This document shows positions 1 to 6,134 of a stretch of DNA of 6,151 nt, piece after piece. This DNA is from Rickettsiales bacterium. GTDB lineage: Bacteria; Pseudomonadota; Alphaproteobacteria; Methylaequorales; Methylaequoraceae. Positions within the stretch are counted from its first letter, which is position 1, and the number at the start of each line of letters is the position of its first letter. The notes under the pieces are model-generated. The model saw nothing but the letters and a program-made list of their open reading frames with translations. It was not told the DNA's origin and did no database searches. The position numbers were made by a program, and so were the translations under genes. The stretch lies in the NCBI GenBank assembly GCA_002715305.1, contig PAYV01000015.1:1-6151 (forward strand), in the 5' to 3' direction.

Positions 1-441
1 CTGTTCCTGAGCTGCTGGTCGATAAATATCTAAAGACGCCATTAAAACTTTTTTATTTTTATTTTTAATTAACCAACTTCCCAATTTAGCGGTTGTTGTG
101 GTTTTTCCAGACCCTTGAAGTCCTACCATTAACATTAAAACCGGAGGCTTGGCTTTGAGATTAATTTCTGTATTTTTTGATCCAAGTAAATCGGTAAGCT
201 CATCATTTACAATTTTTATTATCATTTGACTAGGAGTCACACTCTTAAACACTTCTTTTCCCAAAGATTTTACTTTTACTTTCTCAATAAAATCTTTTGC
301 TACCTCTAAGGATACATCTGCCTCTAAAAGTGCTACTCTGATTTCTCTAAGTGCTTCGCTAAGAGATTTTTCGTCAATAACTCCTTTTCCTTTGAGCTTA
401 TCAAAGATACCAGAGATTTTATCAGTTAGATTTTCAAACAT
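1..441 (-). CDS. ffh: Signal recognition particle GTPase Ffh, N-terminal part (runs off the window)
   Basis: Ffh is the protein subunit of the bacterial signal recognition particle. It binds 4.5S RNA and signal sequences of nascent membrane proteins and docks with FtsY in a GTP-dependent manner. I translated 147 codons by hand from an ATG at 439-441; the frame is open to the window edge. Residues 1-90 are the helical N domain, beginning MFENLTDKISGIFDKLKG and including ALREIRVALLEADVS near residues 30-44. The G domain follows, with P-loop GLQGSGKTTTTAKL at 107-120 and the SRP-GTPase signature DIYRPAAQEQ at 138-147. The rest of the G domain and the RNA-binding M domain lie outside; full-length Ffh is about 450 residues. 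No Shine-Dalgarno motif precedes the ATG. The gene diverges from dapF, and a terminator-like hairpin lies about 20-55 bases upstream of its start. The assignment to Ffh rather than FtsY rests on the typical Ffh N-terminus. Confidence 0.96.
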   Translation of the reverse strand, partial: MFENLTDKISGIFDKLKGKGVIDEKSLSEALREIRVALLEADVSLEVAKDFIEKVKVKSLGKEVFKSVTPSQMIIKIVNDELTDLLGSKNTEINLKAKPPVLMLMVGLQGSGKTTTTAKLGSWLIKNKNKKVLMASLDIYRPAAQEQ

Positions 442-460
442 TTAATTTAATATAATACAA

Positions 461-497
461 ACAAAAAAAGCCAGTGCACGAAACTCGTGGACTGACT
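461..497 (-). terminator. Terminator-like hairpin with T-tract in the ffh leader
   Basis: Read on the minus strand, arms at 485-497 and 469-481 pair at 11 of 13 positions around a 3-base loop (482-484). The perfect inner part is CACGA/TCGTG. The hairpin is followed directly by a run of T (complement of the A-run at 463-469), then G and more T. This is the form of a Rho-independent terminator pointing at ffh, whose ATG is only about 20 bases further on. On the plus strand no T-run follows, so it is not a plus-strand terminator. It could be an attenuator in the ffh leader, the end of a very short minus-strand RNA, or a barrier to antisense read-through. Its G+C content is well above that of its surroundings. 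It lacks the conserved GGAAGGA-type loop of SRP RNA, so it is not ffs. Confidence 0.5.
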
Positions 498-556
498 AAA
501 ATTAATAATTGTTTTTATAACAAAAAACATTTAATTCTTAAAGTAATTTATAAAAT
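492..556 (+). promoter_or_regulatory. Candidate promoter elements for the dapF-mtaB-ftsY operon
   Basis: Two weak options exist on the plus strand. One is CTGACT (492-497) with TATAAC (516-521) at an 18-base spacing, giving a leader of about 40 bases; its -35 half lies in the right arm of the hairpin. The other is TATAAAAT (549-556) without a clear -35, which would give a nearly leaderless dapF transcript. A promoter is expected here because dapF is the first gene of its operon and diverges from ffh, but the sequence does not decide between the two. Confidence 0.25.
514..541 (-). promoter_or_regulatory. Candidate sigma70-type promoter for ffh
   Basis: On the minus strand TTAAGA (536-541, 4 of 6 matches to TTGACA) and TATAAA (514-519, 5 of 6 matches to TATAAT) are separated by 16 bases. 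Transcription would start near 507, about ten bases before the terminator-like hairpin, giving ffh a leader of roughly 65 bases. The surrounding DNA is so AT-rich that chance matches are likely, so this is only a candidate. Confidence 0.28.
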
Positions 557-568
557 AGATTTTAAGTT

Positions 569-1393
569 ATGGTAAAATTTATAAAAATGCATGGACTCGG
601 TAATGATTTTGTAATTATTAGAAATAGTAATGTTATGAAAATAAACAGAAATTTAGTGCAAAATATATCGGATCGAATAAAAGGCATAGGATGCGATCTA
701 GTAGTATTTTTAACTGATGGAGATGGAAAATTTTTTGATTTGAAAGCTGAATTTTTTAATTCTGATGGATCAAAAGCTGAGGTTTGCGGAAATGCATTAA
801 GATGTATTGGAAAATTTTACTGTAATAAATTAAAGAAAAAAAATTTAGTTGTTGAAACGGAATCAGGAATTATAGATGTAGAAATTATTAAAAATGGAAA
901 GATATCTGTAGATATTGGCATTCCAAAATTTAGGTGGAACGAAATTCCAATAAATCAAAATTTAGATACAGAAAATTTAGACATAAAACTCAATTATCTT
1001 AAAGGAGGATTTGCTTTAAATGTAGGAAACCCTCACGTAATCTTTTTTTCTGACAAAATAGAAAAAGGAAAGTTTCTGCGTGATTCAAAAGAAATATCGA
1101 ATTATAAAATTTTTCCTGAAGGAATTAATGTTAGTCTTGTTGAAATTAAAACAAAAAAAGAGATAAATGTTATTACTTTTGAGAGAGGAGCCGGACTTAC
1201 AAACGCTTGCGGTACTGGGGCTTGTGCTAGTGTAATGGCTTGCCATAAACTAAATTTGTGTGATAGGAGAGTCAGGGTAAATATGATAGGTGGTGAATTG
1301 GATATTGAAATATCTGAAGACAGACACATTTTTATGGTTGGGGAAGCTAAGGAAGTATTTCAAGGTGAGTTTGAAATAGAGAAGTTAGGTTAA
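569..1393 (+). CDS. dapF: Diaminopimelate epimerase DapF
   Basis: DapF is a cytoplasmic, PLP-independent epimerase that converts LL-diaminopimelate to the meso form, used for lysine and for peptidoglycan cross-linking. The protein is 274 residues, the usual family length. It opens with the typical MHGLGNDFVII (residues 7-17). The two catalytic cysteines are present: Cys73 in AEVCGNALRCIGKF and Cys214 in GAGLTNACGTGACAS. Other family signatures are FFNSDGSKAEVCGN (62-75), GNPHVIFF (153-160) and PEGINVSLVEI (183-193). The ATG at 569 sits six residues before the conserved motif, so the start is secure; no Shine-Dalgarno sequence precedes it. It is the first gene of a run with mtaB (5-base gap) and ftsY, an arrangement I recall from other alphaproteobacteria. 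Confidence 0.97.
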   Translation: MVKFIKMHGLGNDFVIIRNSNVMKINRNLVQNISDRIKGIGCDLVVFLTDGDGKFFDLKAEFFNSDGSKAEVCGNALRCIGKFYCNKLKKKNLVVETESGIIDVEIIKNGKISVDIGIPKFRWNEIPINQNLDTENLDIKLNYLKGGFALNVGNPHVIFFSDKIEKGKFLRDSKEISNYKIFPEGINVSLVEIKTKKEINVITFERGAGLTNACGTGACASVMACHKLNLCDRRVRVNMIGGELDIEISEDRHIFMVGEAKEVFQGEFEIEKLG

Positions 1394-1398
1394 AATTA

Positions 1399-2652
1399 AT
1401 GAGTGAAAAGAAATCAAAAGTTTTGAATCTAGGATGTAGATTAAATTATTTTGAAAGCCAAGTTATTCAAAATATTTTGGATACTAATAATCTTAAAAAT
1501 ACAATTGTTGTAAATACATGCGCTGTCACCAATCAAGCAGTTACTAAATCAATTAATGAAATAAAAAAAGCTAAAAAAAGATTTCCTAATCATGAATTAA
1601 TAGTTACTGGTTGTGCAAGTCAGATTGATAAAAATAGATTTAAGTCGCTTAACCAAGTACATCGAATTATTGATAATAATTTTAAGACCTCTAAAAATTC
1701 TTACATATCGGATAATAAAGTTTCTGATAATGAAATTTACAAATTTCCTGCCCCCCCCGAAAATTTTGAAGAAAGAACAAGAGCATCTTTGCAAATTCAA
1801 CAAGGTTGTAATCACAGGTGTACATTTTGCATAATACCTTTTGGAAGAGGAGATGCAATTAGTCTTCCTGTTGGAGAAATTTCCAGTAGATTAGGTAATT
1901 TGATTGATAGAGGTTACAAAGAAGTAACACTTACAGGCGTAGACTTAACTTCCTTTGGAGATGACCTTCCAGGCAAGCCAAAACTTGGCAGTGTTTTGAA
2001 ACGTTTATTAAAGATTCATCCAAAATTAAATAGACTAAGATTATCCTCTATTGATCCTGCTGAGATGGATGAGGACTTACTATATTTATTTAAATATGAA
2101 AAAAGACTTCTCCCATATCTTCATTTGTCAATTCAGTCTGGAGATAATTTGATCCTAAAAAGAATGAAAAGAAGACACTCAACAGAAGATGTAATTGATA
2201 TATGTAGAAAAATAAAAAAAGTTAGGAAAGAAATAAAATTTGGTGCAGATATAATTGTTGGTTTTCCAACAGAAACAAATGAAAATTTTAATAATACGAT
2301 AAAACTAGCAAAACAATGTAGGTTTTCCAATTTACACCTTTTTAAATTTTCACCTAAAAATGGAACTCCTGCATCAAAAATGCCTCAGATACAAAACAAT
2401 GTGAAAAATTTTAGATTTAAAAAATTGAGAAATATTTATGAAAAAATTAAGTCAGAACAAATGAAAGAAAAATTAGGTACAGTTGAAGAAATTTTATTTG
2501 AATCAGAAAAACAAAGTTATACCAACGACTATTTTAAGGTATCATTGCTTAAAAAAAAATTTAAAGAAAAAGAAAAAAGTAAATTTGGTAATGTTGTTAA
2601 AGTTAAGATTCTTTCAAAAAGAAAAGATCGTCTTTTTGCTGAACTAGTGTAA
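1399..2652 (+). CDS. mtaB: MiaB-like tRNA methylthiotransferase MtaB
   Basis: MtaB is a radical SAM enzyme that adds a methylthio group to t6A at position 37 of ANN-decoding tRNAs, forming ms2t6A. The 417-residue protein has the three expected parts. The N-terminal UPF0004 domain carries cysteines 13 (LGCRLNYFESQ), 41 (NTCAVTNQA) and 72 (VTGCASQ), ligands of the auxiliary 4Fe-4S cluster. The radical SAM core carries CNHRCTFC with cysteines 137, 141 and 144 (CxxxCxxC). A lysine-rich C-terminal TRAM-like region follows from about 361 and is weakly conserved. LGCRLN and IIPFGRG favour MtaB over MiaB or RimO. The gene follows dapF by 5 bases, and its TAA directly abuts the ftsY ATG, suggesting one mRNA and coupled translation. 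A C8 run at 1751-1758 lies before the SAM cysteines, so any slippage there would remove the catalytic core. Confidence 0.94.
   Translation: MSEKKSKVLNLGCRLNYFESQVIQNILDTNNLKNTIVVNTCAVTNQAVTKSINEIKKAKKRFPNHELIVTGCASQIDKNRFKSLNQVHRIIDNNFKTSKNSYISDNKVSDNEIYKFPAPPENFEERTRASLQIQQGCNHRCTFCIIPFGRGDAISLPVGEISSRLGNLIDRGYKEVTLTGVDLTSFGDDLPGKPKLGSVLKRLLKIHPKLNRLRLSSIDPAEMDEDLLYLFKYEKRLLPYLHLSIQSGDNLILKRMKRRHSTEDVIDICRKIKKVRKEIKFGADIIVGFPTETNENFNNTIKLAKQCRFSNLHLFKFSPKNGTPASKMPQIQNNVKNFRFKKLRNIYEKIKSEQMKEKLGTVEEILFESEKQSYTNDYFKVSLLKKKFKEKEKSKFGNVVKVKILSKRKDRLFAELV
1751..1758 (+). repeat. C8 homopolymer within mtaB
   Basis: Eight consecutive C residues lie in an otherwise very AT-rich gene and encode the proline-rich stretch PAPP (residues 117-120) between the UPF0004 and radical SAM domains. 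A change of one base would frameshift the gene before the CxxxCxxC motif. Poly-C/G tracts of this length are typical contingency (phase-variation) loci in some bacteria. Here it may equally be a neutral linker or a spot prone to sequencing error. Confidence 0.9.
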
Positions 2653-3558
2653 ATGATTTTAAAATGGATTAAAAATTTAAAGAGTGGTTTAACCAAATCA
2701 TCTGAAAAAATAACAGATGGAATAAAAACCATTTTCAAAAATAAAAAAATTGATCAAAACACCTTAACTCAACTTGAAGAACATTTGATATCATCAGACC
2801 TAGGAGCAAACTTTTCTTCAAAAATAATTCAAGAAATATCTAAAAAAAAATTACCCGATACATCAGATGAAAAGGTAAAAGAATTTTTGAGAAAAAAAAT
2901 TTATGGTATCCTACTTCCATTAGAAAAAAAAATTATCTTAGAATTTTCTCCACACATTATTTTGATTGTTGGTGTTAATGGAACTGGAAAAACAGCAACA
3001 GTAGGCAAATTAGCAAATAAATTTAAGGGTGAAGGAAAACAAGTCGGAATGGTTGCTGCTGACACTTTTAGAGCAGCTGCAGTTGAACAACTTAAAATTT
3101 GGTCAGAAAGAACAGAATCTTTTTTCTTTTCTGCTGAAAAAGAATCAGATCCCGCAGCACTAGCTTATATTTCCGCGGAACAAGCAAAGAAAAAAAAGAT
3201 TGATGTTTTATTAATTGATACAGCTGGAAGACTTCACAATAAAGTTGATTTGATGAACGAATTATCAAAAATAATAAGAGTTTTAAAAAAAATTAATAAT
3301 AATTACCCGCATGAAACAATTTTGGTTTTAGATGGAAATATTGGACAAAATTCTATAAAACAAGCTGAAATTTTTAAAGAAATTTGTTCAATTGATAGCC
3401 TAATTGTTACAAAGTTAGATGGAACTGCAAAAGGGGGAGCAATTGTCCCAATAGCAGAAAATTTAAAAATTCCAATAGTAGCACTTGGTGTTGGTGAGAC
3501 TAAAGATGATCTAATTGATTTTAGAGCAGAGGAATTTTCAAAAGCATTAATTAGTTAA
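2653..3558 (+). CDS. ftsY: Signal recognition particle receptor FtsY
   Basis: FtsY is the membrane-associated SRP receptor; it forms a GTP-dependent heterodimer with Ffh to hand ribosome-nascent chains to SecYEG. The 301-residue protein is a short NG-type FtsY without the long acidic A domain of E. coli. Its N-terminus (ILKWIKNLKSGLTKSSEKI) is basic and amphipathic, suited to membrane contact. The N domain covers about 1-95. The G domain contains P-loop GVNGTGKT (107-114), DTFRAAAVEQL (137-147), DTAGR (189-193), TKLDGTAKGG (253-262) and GVGE with DDLIDF (279-290). The motif usually read as DATTGQNA is DGNIGQNS here (227-234). The ATG abuts the mtaB stop with no Shine-Dalgarno site, so translational coupling is likely. 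The 3' end overlaps the convergent sugar dehydrogenase gene by 8 bases. Confidence 0.97.
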   Translation: MILKWIKNLKSGLTKSSEKITDGIKTIFKNKKIDQNTLTQLEEHLISSDLGANFSSKIIQEISKKKLPDTSDEKVKEFLRKKIYGILLPLEKKIILEFSPHIILIVGVNGTGKTATVGKLANKFKGEGKQVGMVAADTFRAAAVEQLKIWSERTESFFFSAEKESDPAALAYISAEQAKKKKIDVLLIDTAGRLHNKVDLMNELSKIIRVLKKINNNYPHETILVLDGNIGQNSIKQAEIFKEICSIDSLIVTKLDGTAKGGAIVPIAENLKIPIVALGVGETKDDLIDFRAEEFSKALIS

Positions 3559-4702
3559 CTTTGGTCATTTTCCAAAGAGAGGTCTCTTTACCATCAACTA
3601 TTATAAAAATATTTCCATCTTTATCAATTTCAAAATCTCTAATTCTTCCTATTTTATTTTCAAAAATTATTTCTTTTCCAACAATTTTGTTATTTTCAAA
3701 ATCTAATCTAATAAGCATTTCTGTGTTAGTAGCACAAACCAAAAGGTCACCATTCCAGTCAGAAAATTCATTGCCTTCATAAAAATTTATATTTCCAACT
3801 GCTATTGAAGGTACCCAAGAAATGATTGGTTTGTTGTAATTTTTTTTAAAAGGGGCCGTACCAATTTTTTTTCCACTGTACTCAGTTCCACCCCAGGCAA
3901 TGTCTTTCCATCCAAAATTTGCTGCATATTCTACTTTTCCAATATTATCTCCACCTTTAGGCCCGTGTTGAGAAAAATATATATTTCCATCACTAGGAGA
4001 TACTGTGATTCCCTGGGGGTTTCTAACACCAATAAGATAAATTTCAGGTAACCAATCTGAATATCCTTTGAAGGCAGGATTATCATTCGGAATCGAACCG
4101 TCAGTATTTATTCTAATAATACTGCCAGGATGTTTCGTTGGATCTTGAGCTATCATACCCAAACCTCTTTCACCAAAACTTGCATAAATTTTATCATTTT
4201 TTATTAAAATTCTTGATCCCCAATGAAGATTTCTTTTAAGTTTTGGTTCAGCCGATAATAAAATTTCAAAGTTTTTCAACTTATCATTATATAGTTTTCC
4301 TTTTGCTATTGCTGTACTTGAACCAACCATTTGAGAGTCTTGTTTTTTGAAATCGTGGCTATATGAGAAATATATATAACCATCATTGTGAGCATAAACA
4401 TCAAGCAACCCCCCTTGTTGAAAAGCATTAGTATTCCTGTATTTTATACTTTCTATTTCATGACTAATTTCGTTTATTTTCCCCGAATGAACATTAATTT
4501 TTAAAAGCCTTCCATTTTTTTCAGTTACAATAACATTTGAATTATCTATAAAAGTTATTCCCCAGGGGGAGTTCAACAGACTTTTTGTAACTTTAGTTAA
4601 TTCATAATTTATTGATGAAATAGGATAATTTCTGTAATTACTAATAATATTTTCCGCAAACACTGATTTAGCTAGAAAAAGAATAATTACAAAAGTTTTC
4701 AT
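3551..4702 (-). CDS. Exported PQQ-type glucose/sorbosone (aldose sugar) dehydrogenase, YliI-like
   Basis: This 383-residue protein belongs to the soluble GSDH beta-propeller family (PQQ-dependent aldose sugar dehydrogenases such as YliI/Asd). It probably oxidises the C1 hydroxyl of a sugar in the periplasm. A signal peptide is visible: MKTF, a hydrophobic stretch, then SVFA with likely cleavage after residue 16. Family motifs in order are SPWGITFID (45-53), NLHWGSRI with the likely catalytic His160, GERGLG (177-182), HPGSIIRINTDGSIP (191-205), GVRNPQGI (225-232; its Arg lines the PQQ site in relatives), SQHGPKGGDNIG (244-255), NFGW (262-265) and GRIRDFEID (352-360). Both key arginine regions are kept, so it looks active. 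No PQQ biosynthesis gene is in the window, so cofactor origin and substrate are unknown. It is transcribed against both flanking operons and diverges from the MaoC gene. The ATG at 4702 places the signal peptide correctly. Confidence 0.9.
   Translation of the reverse strand: MKTFVIILFLAKSVFAENIISNYRNYPISSINYELTKVTKSLLNSPWGITFIDNSNVIVTEKNGRLLKINVHSGKINEISHEIESIKYRNTNAFQQGGLLDVYAHNDGYIYFSYSHDFKKQDSQMVGSSTAIAKGKLYNDKLKNFEILLSAEPKLKRNLHWGSRILIKNDKIYASFGERGLGMIAQDPTKHPGSIIRINTDGSIPNDNPAFKGYSDWLPEIYLIGVRNPQGITVSPSDGNIYFSQHGPKGGDNIGKVEYAANFGWKDIAWGGTEYSGKKIGTAPFKKNYNKPIISWVPSIAVGNINFYEGNEFSDWNGDLLVCATNTEMLIRLDFENNKIVGKEIIFENKIGRIRDFEIDKDGNIFIIVDGKETSLWKMTKVN
3562..3593 (+). other. Inverted repeat just after ftsY, inside the convergent gene
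   Basis: AAAGAGA (3574-3580) and TCTCTTT (3583-3589) are perfect inverted repeats around GG, flanked by a further TGGT (3562-3565) and ACCA (3590-3593) that can extend the stem with a bulge. It begins a few bases after the ftsY stop, where an end-of-transcript structure would be expected. No T-run follows on the plus strand, and the bases also code for the GKETSLWK region of the dehydrogenase, so it may be chance. Confidence 0.2.
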
Positions 4703-4717
4703 TTTTTAATTTTAATG

Positions 4718-4749
4718 TTTATAGATTACAATTAAATTAAATATATAAT
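4718..4749. promoter_or_regulatory. Divergent promoter region of the dehydrogenase and MaoC genes
   Basis: The 58-base spacer between two divergent starts must hold both promoters. On the plus strand a perfect TATAAT lies at 4744-4749, twelve bases before the MaoC ATG, predicting a start near 4756 and a leader of only about five bases. On the minus strand TATAAA (complement of 4718-4723) lies 15 bases before the dehydrogenase ATG, also predicting a very short leader. Neither has a recognisable -35 box at standard spacing. Confidence 0.4.
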
Positions 4750-4760
4750 AATTTATAGAA

Positions 4761-5207
4761 ATGAAACTAGATCAATTTAATAAATTGCATGGATTTTTCA
4801 TAGAAGACCTTGAAGTTGGACAAGAAGCAATCCTATCTAAAACCATAACTGAAGCTGATATTGCAAATTTCTCTGGCGTTACAGGTGATAATAATCCAGT
4901 CCATATTAGTGATGATTTTGCGAGTAAAACCATTTTTGGAAAGAGGGTGGTTCACGGTTTTTTTACTGCAAGTTTAATTTCAACATTAATTGCTACAAAA
5001 TTACCTGGACCTGGAAGTATTTACATAAGCCAGACCTTAAAATTTTTAGCCCCAGCTTATATCGGAGACAACATACTAACCAGGGTAATAATACAAAAAA
5101 TAGACAAAGAAAAAAGAAGAGTAAATCTTTTAACGGAATGTTTTATCTCCGATAAAAAAATACTAACTGGTGAAGCTGAGATTTTGGTAGATAAAAAAAG
5201 TGAGTAA
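4761..5207 (+). CDS. MaoC-like (R)-specific enoyl-CoA hydratase
   Basis: This 148-residue single hot-dog-fold protein belongs to the MaoC/PhaJ family. Members add water to trans-2-enoyl-CoA to give (R)-3-hydroxyacyl-CoA, or act on related acyl thioesters. The hydratase-2 motif is clear: FSGVTGDNNPVHISDDFA (37-54), with likely catalytic Asp43 and His48. It is followed by FGKRVVHGFFTASLIS (59-74), which forms part of the substrate pocket in relatives. The N-terminus HGFFIEDLEVGQ (10-21) is typical, so the ATG at 4761 is well placed. Length matches PhaJ-like single-domain forms. No PHA synthase or other fatty-acid gene is nearby, so the substrate is open. It leads the second rightward operon, and its TAA directly abuts the ribF ATG. 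Confidence 0.9.
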   Translation: MKLDQFNKLHGFFIEDLEVGQEAILSKTITEADIANFSGVTGDNNPVHISDDFASKTIFGKRVVHGFFTASLISTLIATKLPGPGSIYISQTLKFLAPAYIGDNILTRVIIQKIDKEKRRVNLLTECFISDKKILTGEAEILVDKKSE

Positions 5208-6134
5208 ATGTTAATTTTTAGGTCATTGCAGATTCCTAAAAAGTTATTTGGCTCTGTGCTTGCGATAGGTAATTTTGACGGCATTCACCTTGGTCATCAA
5301 AGTGTAATACTGAAAGCTAAGAAAATTGCTAGAGACTCCCAGAGTAAAGTTGGTGTTTTAACTTTTGAACCTCATCCAAAATGTTATTTCAAAAAAGAAT
5401 ATGAATATTTCAGGCTAACACCTTTTAGAATAAAAATAGAAATTCTTAAGTCTTTAGGAGTGGAATTTGTGATTAATTTAACTTTTAATAAAAATTTATC
5501 TAAAATTTCAGCAAATGATTTTCTGAAAATTTTTTTAATTGAGAATTTAAAAGTTACTCACGTTGTAACAGGTTTTGATTTTGTGTTTGGAAATAAACAA
5601 AGTGGAGACGTAGATCATATTAGAAAATATTCTAAGGACGTAAAAAAATTTAATTATACTGAAGTGCCAGAATTAAATATTAATAATCAAGAAATTTCAT
5701 CATCACATATTAGAAATCTTTTAAGAAATGGAGATATAAGTGAAGCAAATTTAATTTTATCAAGGCAATGGACTGTAGTTTCAAGAGTAATTAAAGGTGA
5801 ACAAAAAGCAAGAGAAATTGGATTTAAAACTGCTAATTTAAAAATTAATAAATATTGTGATCTCTGTCACGGGGTCTACTCTGTATCAATTTTTCTTGAA
5901 AAAAATAATAAGGAATATTTTGGAATAGCAAATTTTGGAATTAAACCAACTTTTAATAAGGTTGATCCTTTGTTAGAAATACATATTTTTAATTTTGATA
6001 GAGAAATTTATGGTAAAAAGATTAAAGTATCATTTAAAAGATTTATCAGAAGAGAAAAGAAGTTTGAATCAATACAAAAACTAAAAGAGCAAATTCAAGA
6101 AGATATTAATTTTGTAAAAACTAATAATGACTGA
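5208..6134 (+). CDS. ribF: Bifunctional riboflavin kinase / FAD synthetase RibF
   Basis: RibF phosphorylates riboflavin to FMN and adenylates FMN to FAD in the cytoplasm. The 308-residue protein has both domains at normal length. The N-terminal FAD synthetase (about 1-180) has AIGNFDGIHLGHQ (19-31, nucleotidyltransferase HxGH type), TFEPHP (52-57), VVTGFDFVFGNKQSGD (119-134) and ISSSHIRNLLRNGDISEA (163-180). The C-terminal kinase (about 185-305) has VIKGEQKAREIGFKTANL (194-211), GVYSV (222-226), GIANFGIKPTF (239-249) and LEIHIFNFDREIYGK (256-270), the last including the probable catalytic glutamate. The canonical PTAN motif reads KTAN here; the Thr and Asn are kept. The ATG directly abuts the MaoC stop; GTGAG upstream is the nearest thing to a Shine-Dalgarno site in the window. 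The 3' end overlaps the next gene by 8 bases. Confidence 0.96.
   Translation: MLIFRSLQIPKKLFGSVLAIGNFDGIHLGHQSVILKAKKIARDSQSKVGVLTFEPHPKCYFKKEYEYFRLTPFRIKIEILKSLGVEFVINLTFNKNLSKISANDFLKIFLIENLKVTHVVTGFDFVFGNKQSGDVDHIRKYSKDVKKFNYTEVPELNINNQEISSSHIRNLLRNGDISEANLILSRQWTVVSRVIKGEQKAREIGFKTANLKINKYCDLCHGVYSVSIFLEKNNKEYFGIANFGIKPTFNKVDPLLEIHIFNFDREIYGKKIKVSFKRFIRREKKFESIQKLKEQIQEDINFVKTNND

Noticed and set aside
469..497. Hairpin next to ffh as the SRP (4.5S) RNA gene
   Set aside because: The stem is too short and lacks the conserved tetraloop and GGAAGGA/AGCAG asymmetric-loop sequence of bacterial SRP RNA.
1102..1329. Minus-strand open frame of 75 codons inside dapF
   Set aside because: It lies wholly antisense to a gene with both catalytic motifs and has no recognisable domain; it is a shadow of the dapF reading frame.
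1597..1834. Open frames on both strands inside mtaB (1597-1815 minus and 1613-1834 plus)
   Set aside because: Both overlap the well-supported mtaB frame across its domain linker and look like AT-rich shadow frames without motifs or start signals.
2133..2738. Minus-strand frames opposite mtaB and the mtaB/ftsY junction (2133-2330 and 2529-2738)
   Set aside because: They are hydrophobic, phenylalanine- and leucine-rich translations of the complement of lysine/glutamate-rich coding DNA, with no independent support.
3561..3782. Plus-strand frame of 73 codons downstream of ftsY
   Set aside because: It is antisense to the C-terminal blades of the dehydrogenase, whose family motifs confirm the minus-strand frame.
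5057..5284. Minus-strand frame across the MaoC/ribF junction
   Set aside because: It is antisense to two confirmed genes and has no motif.
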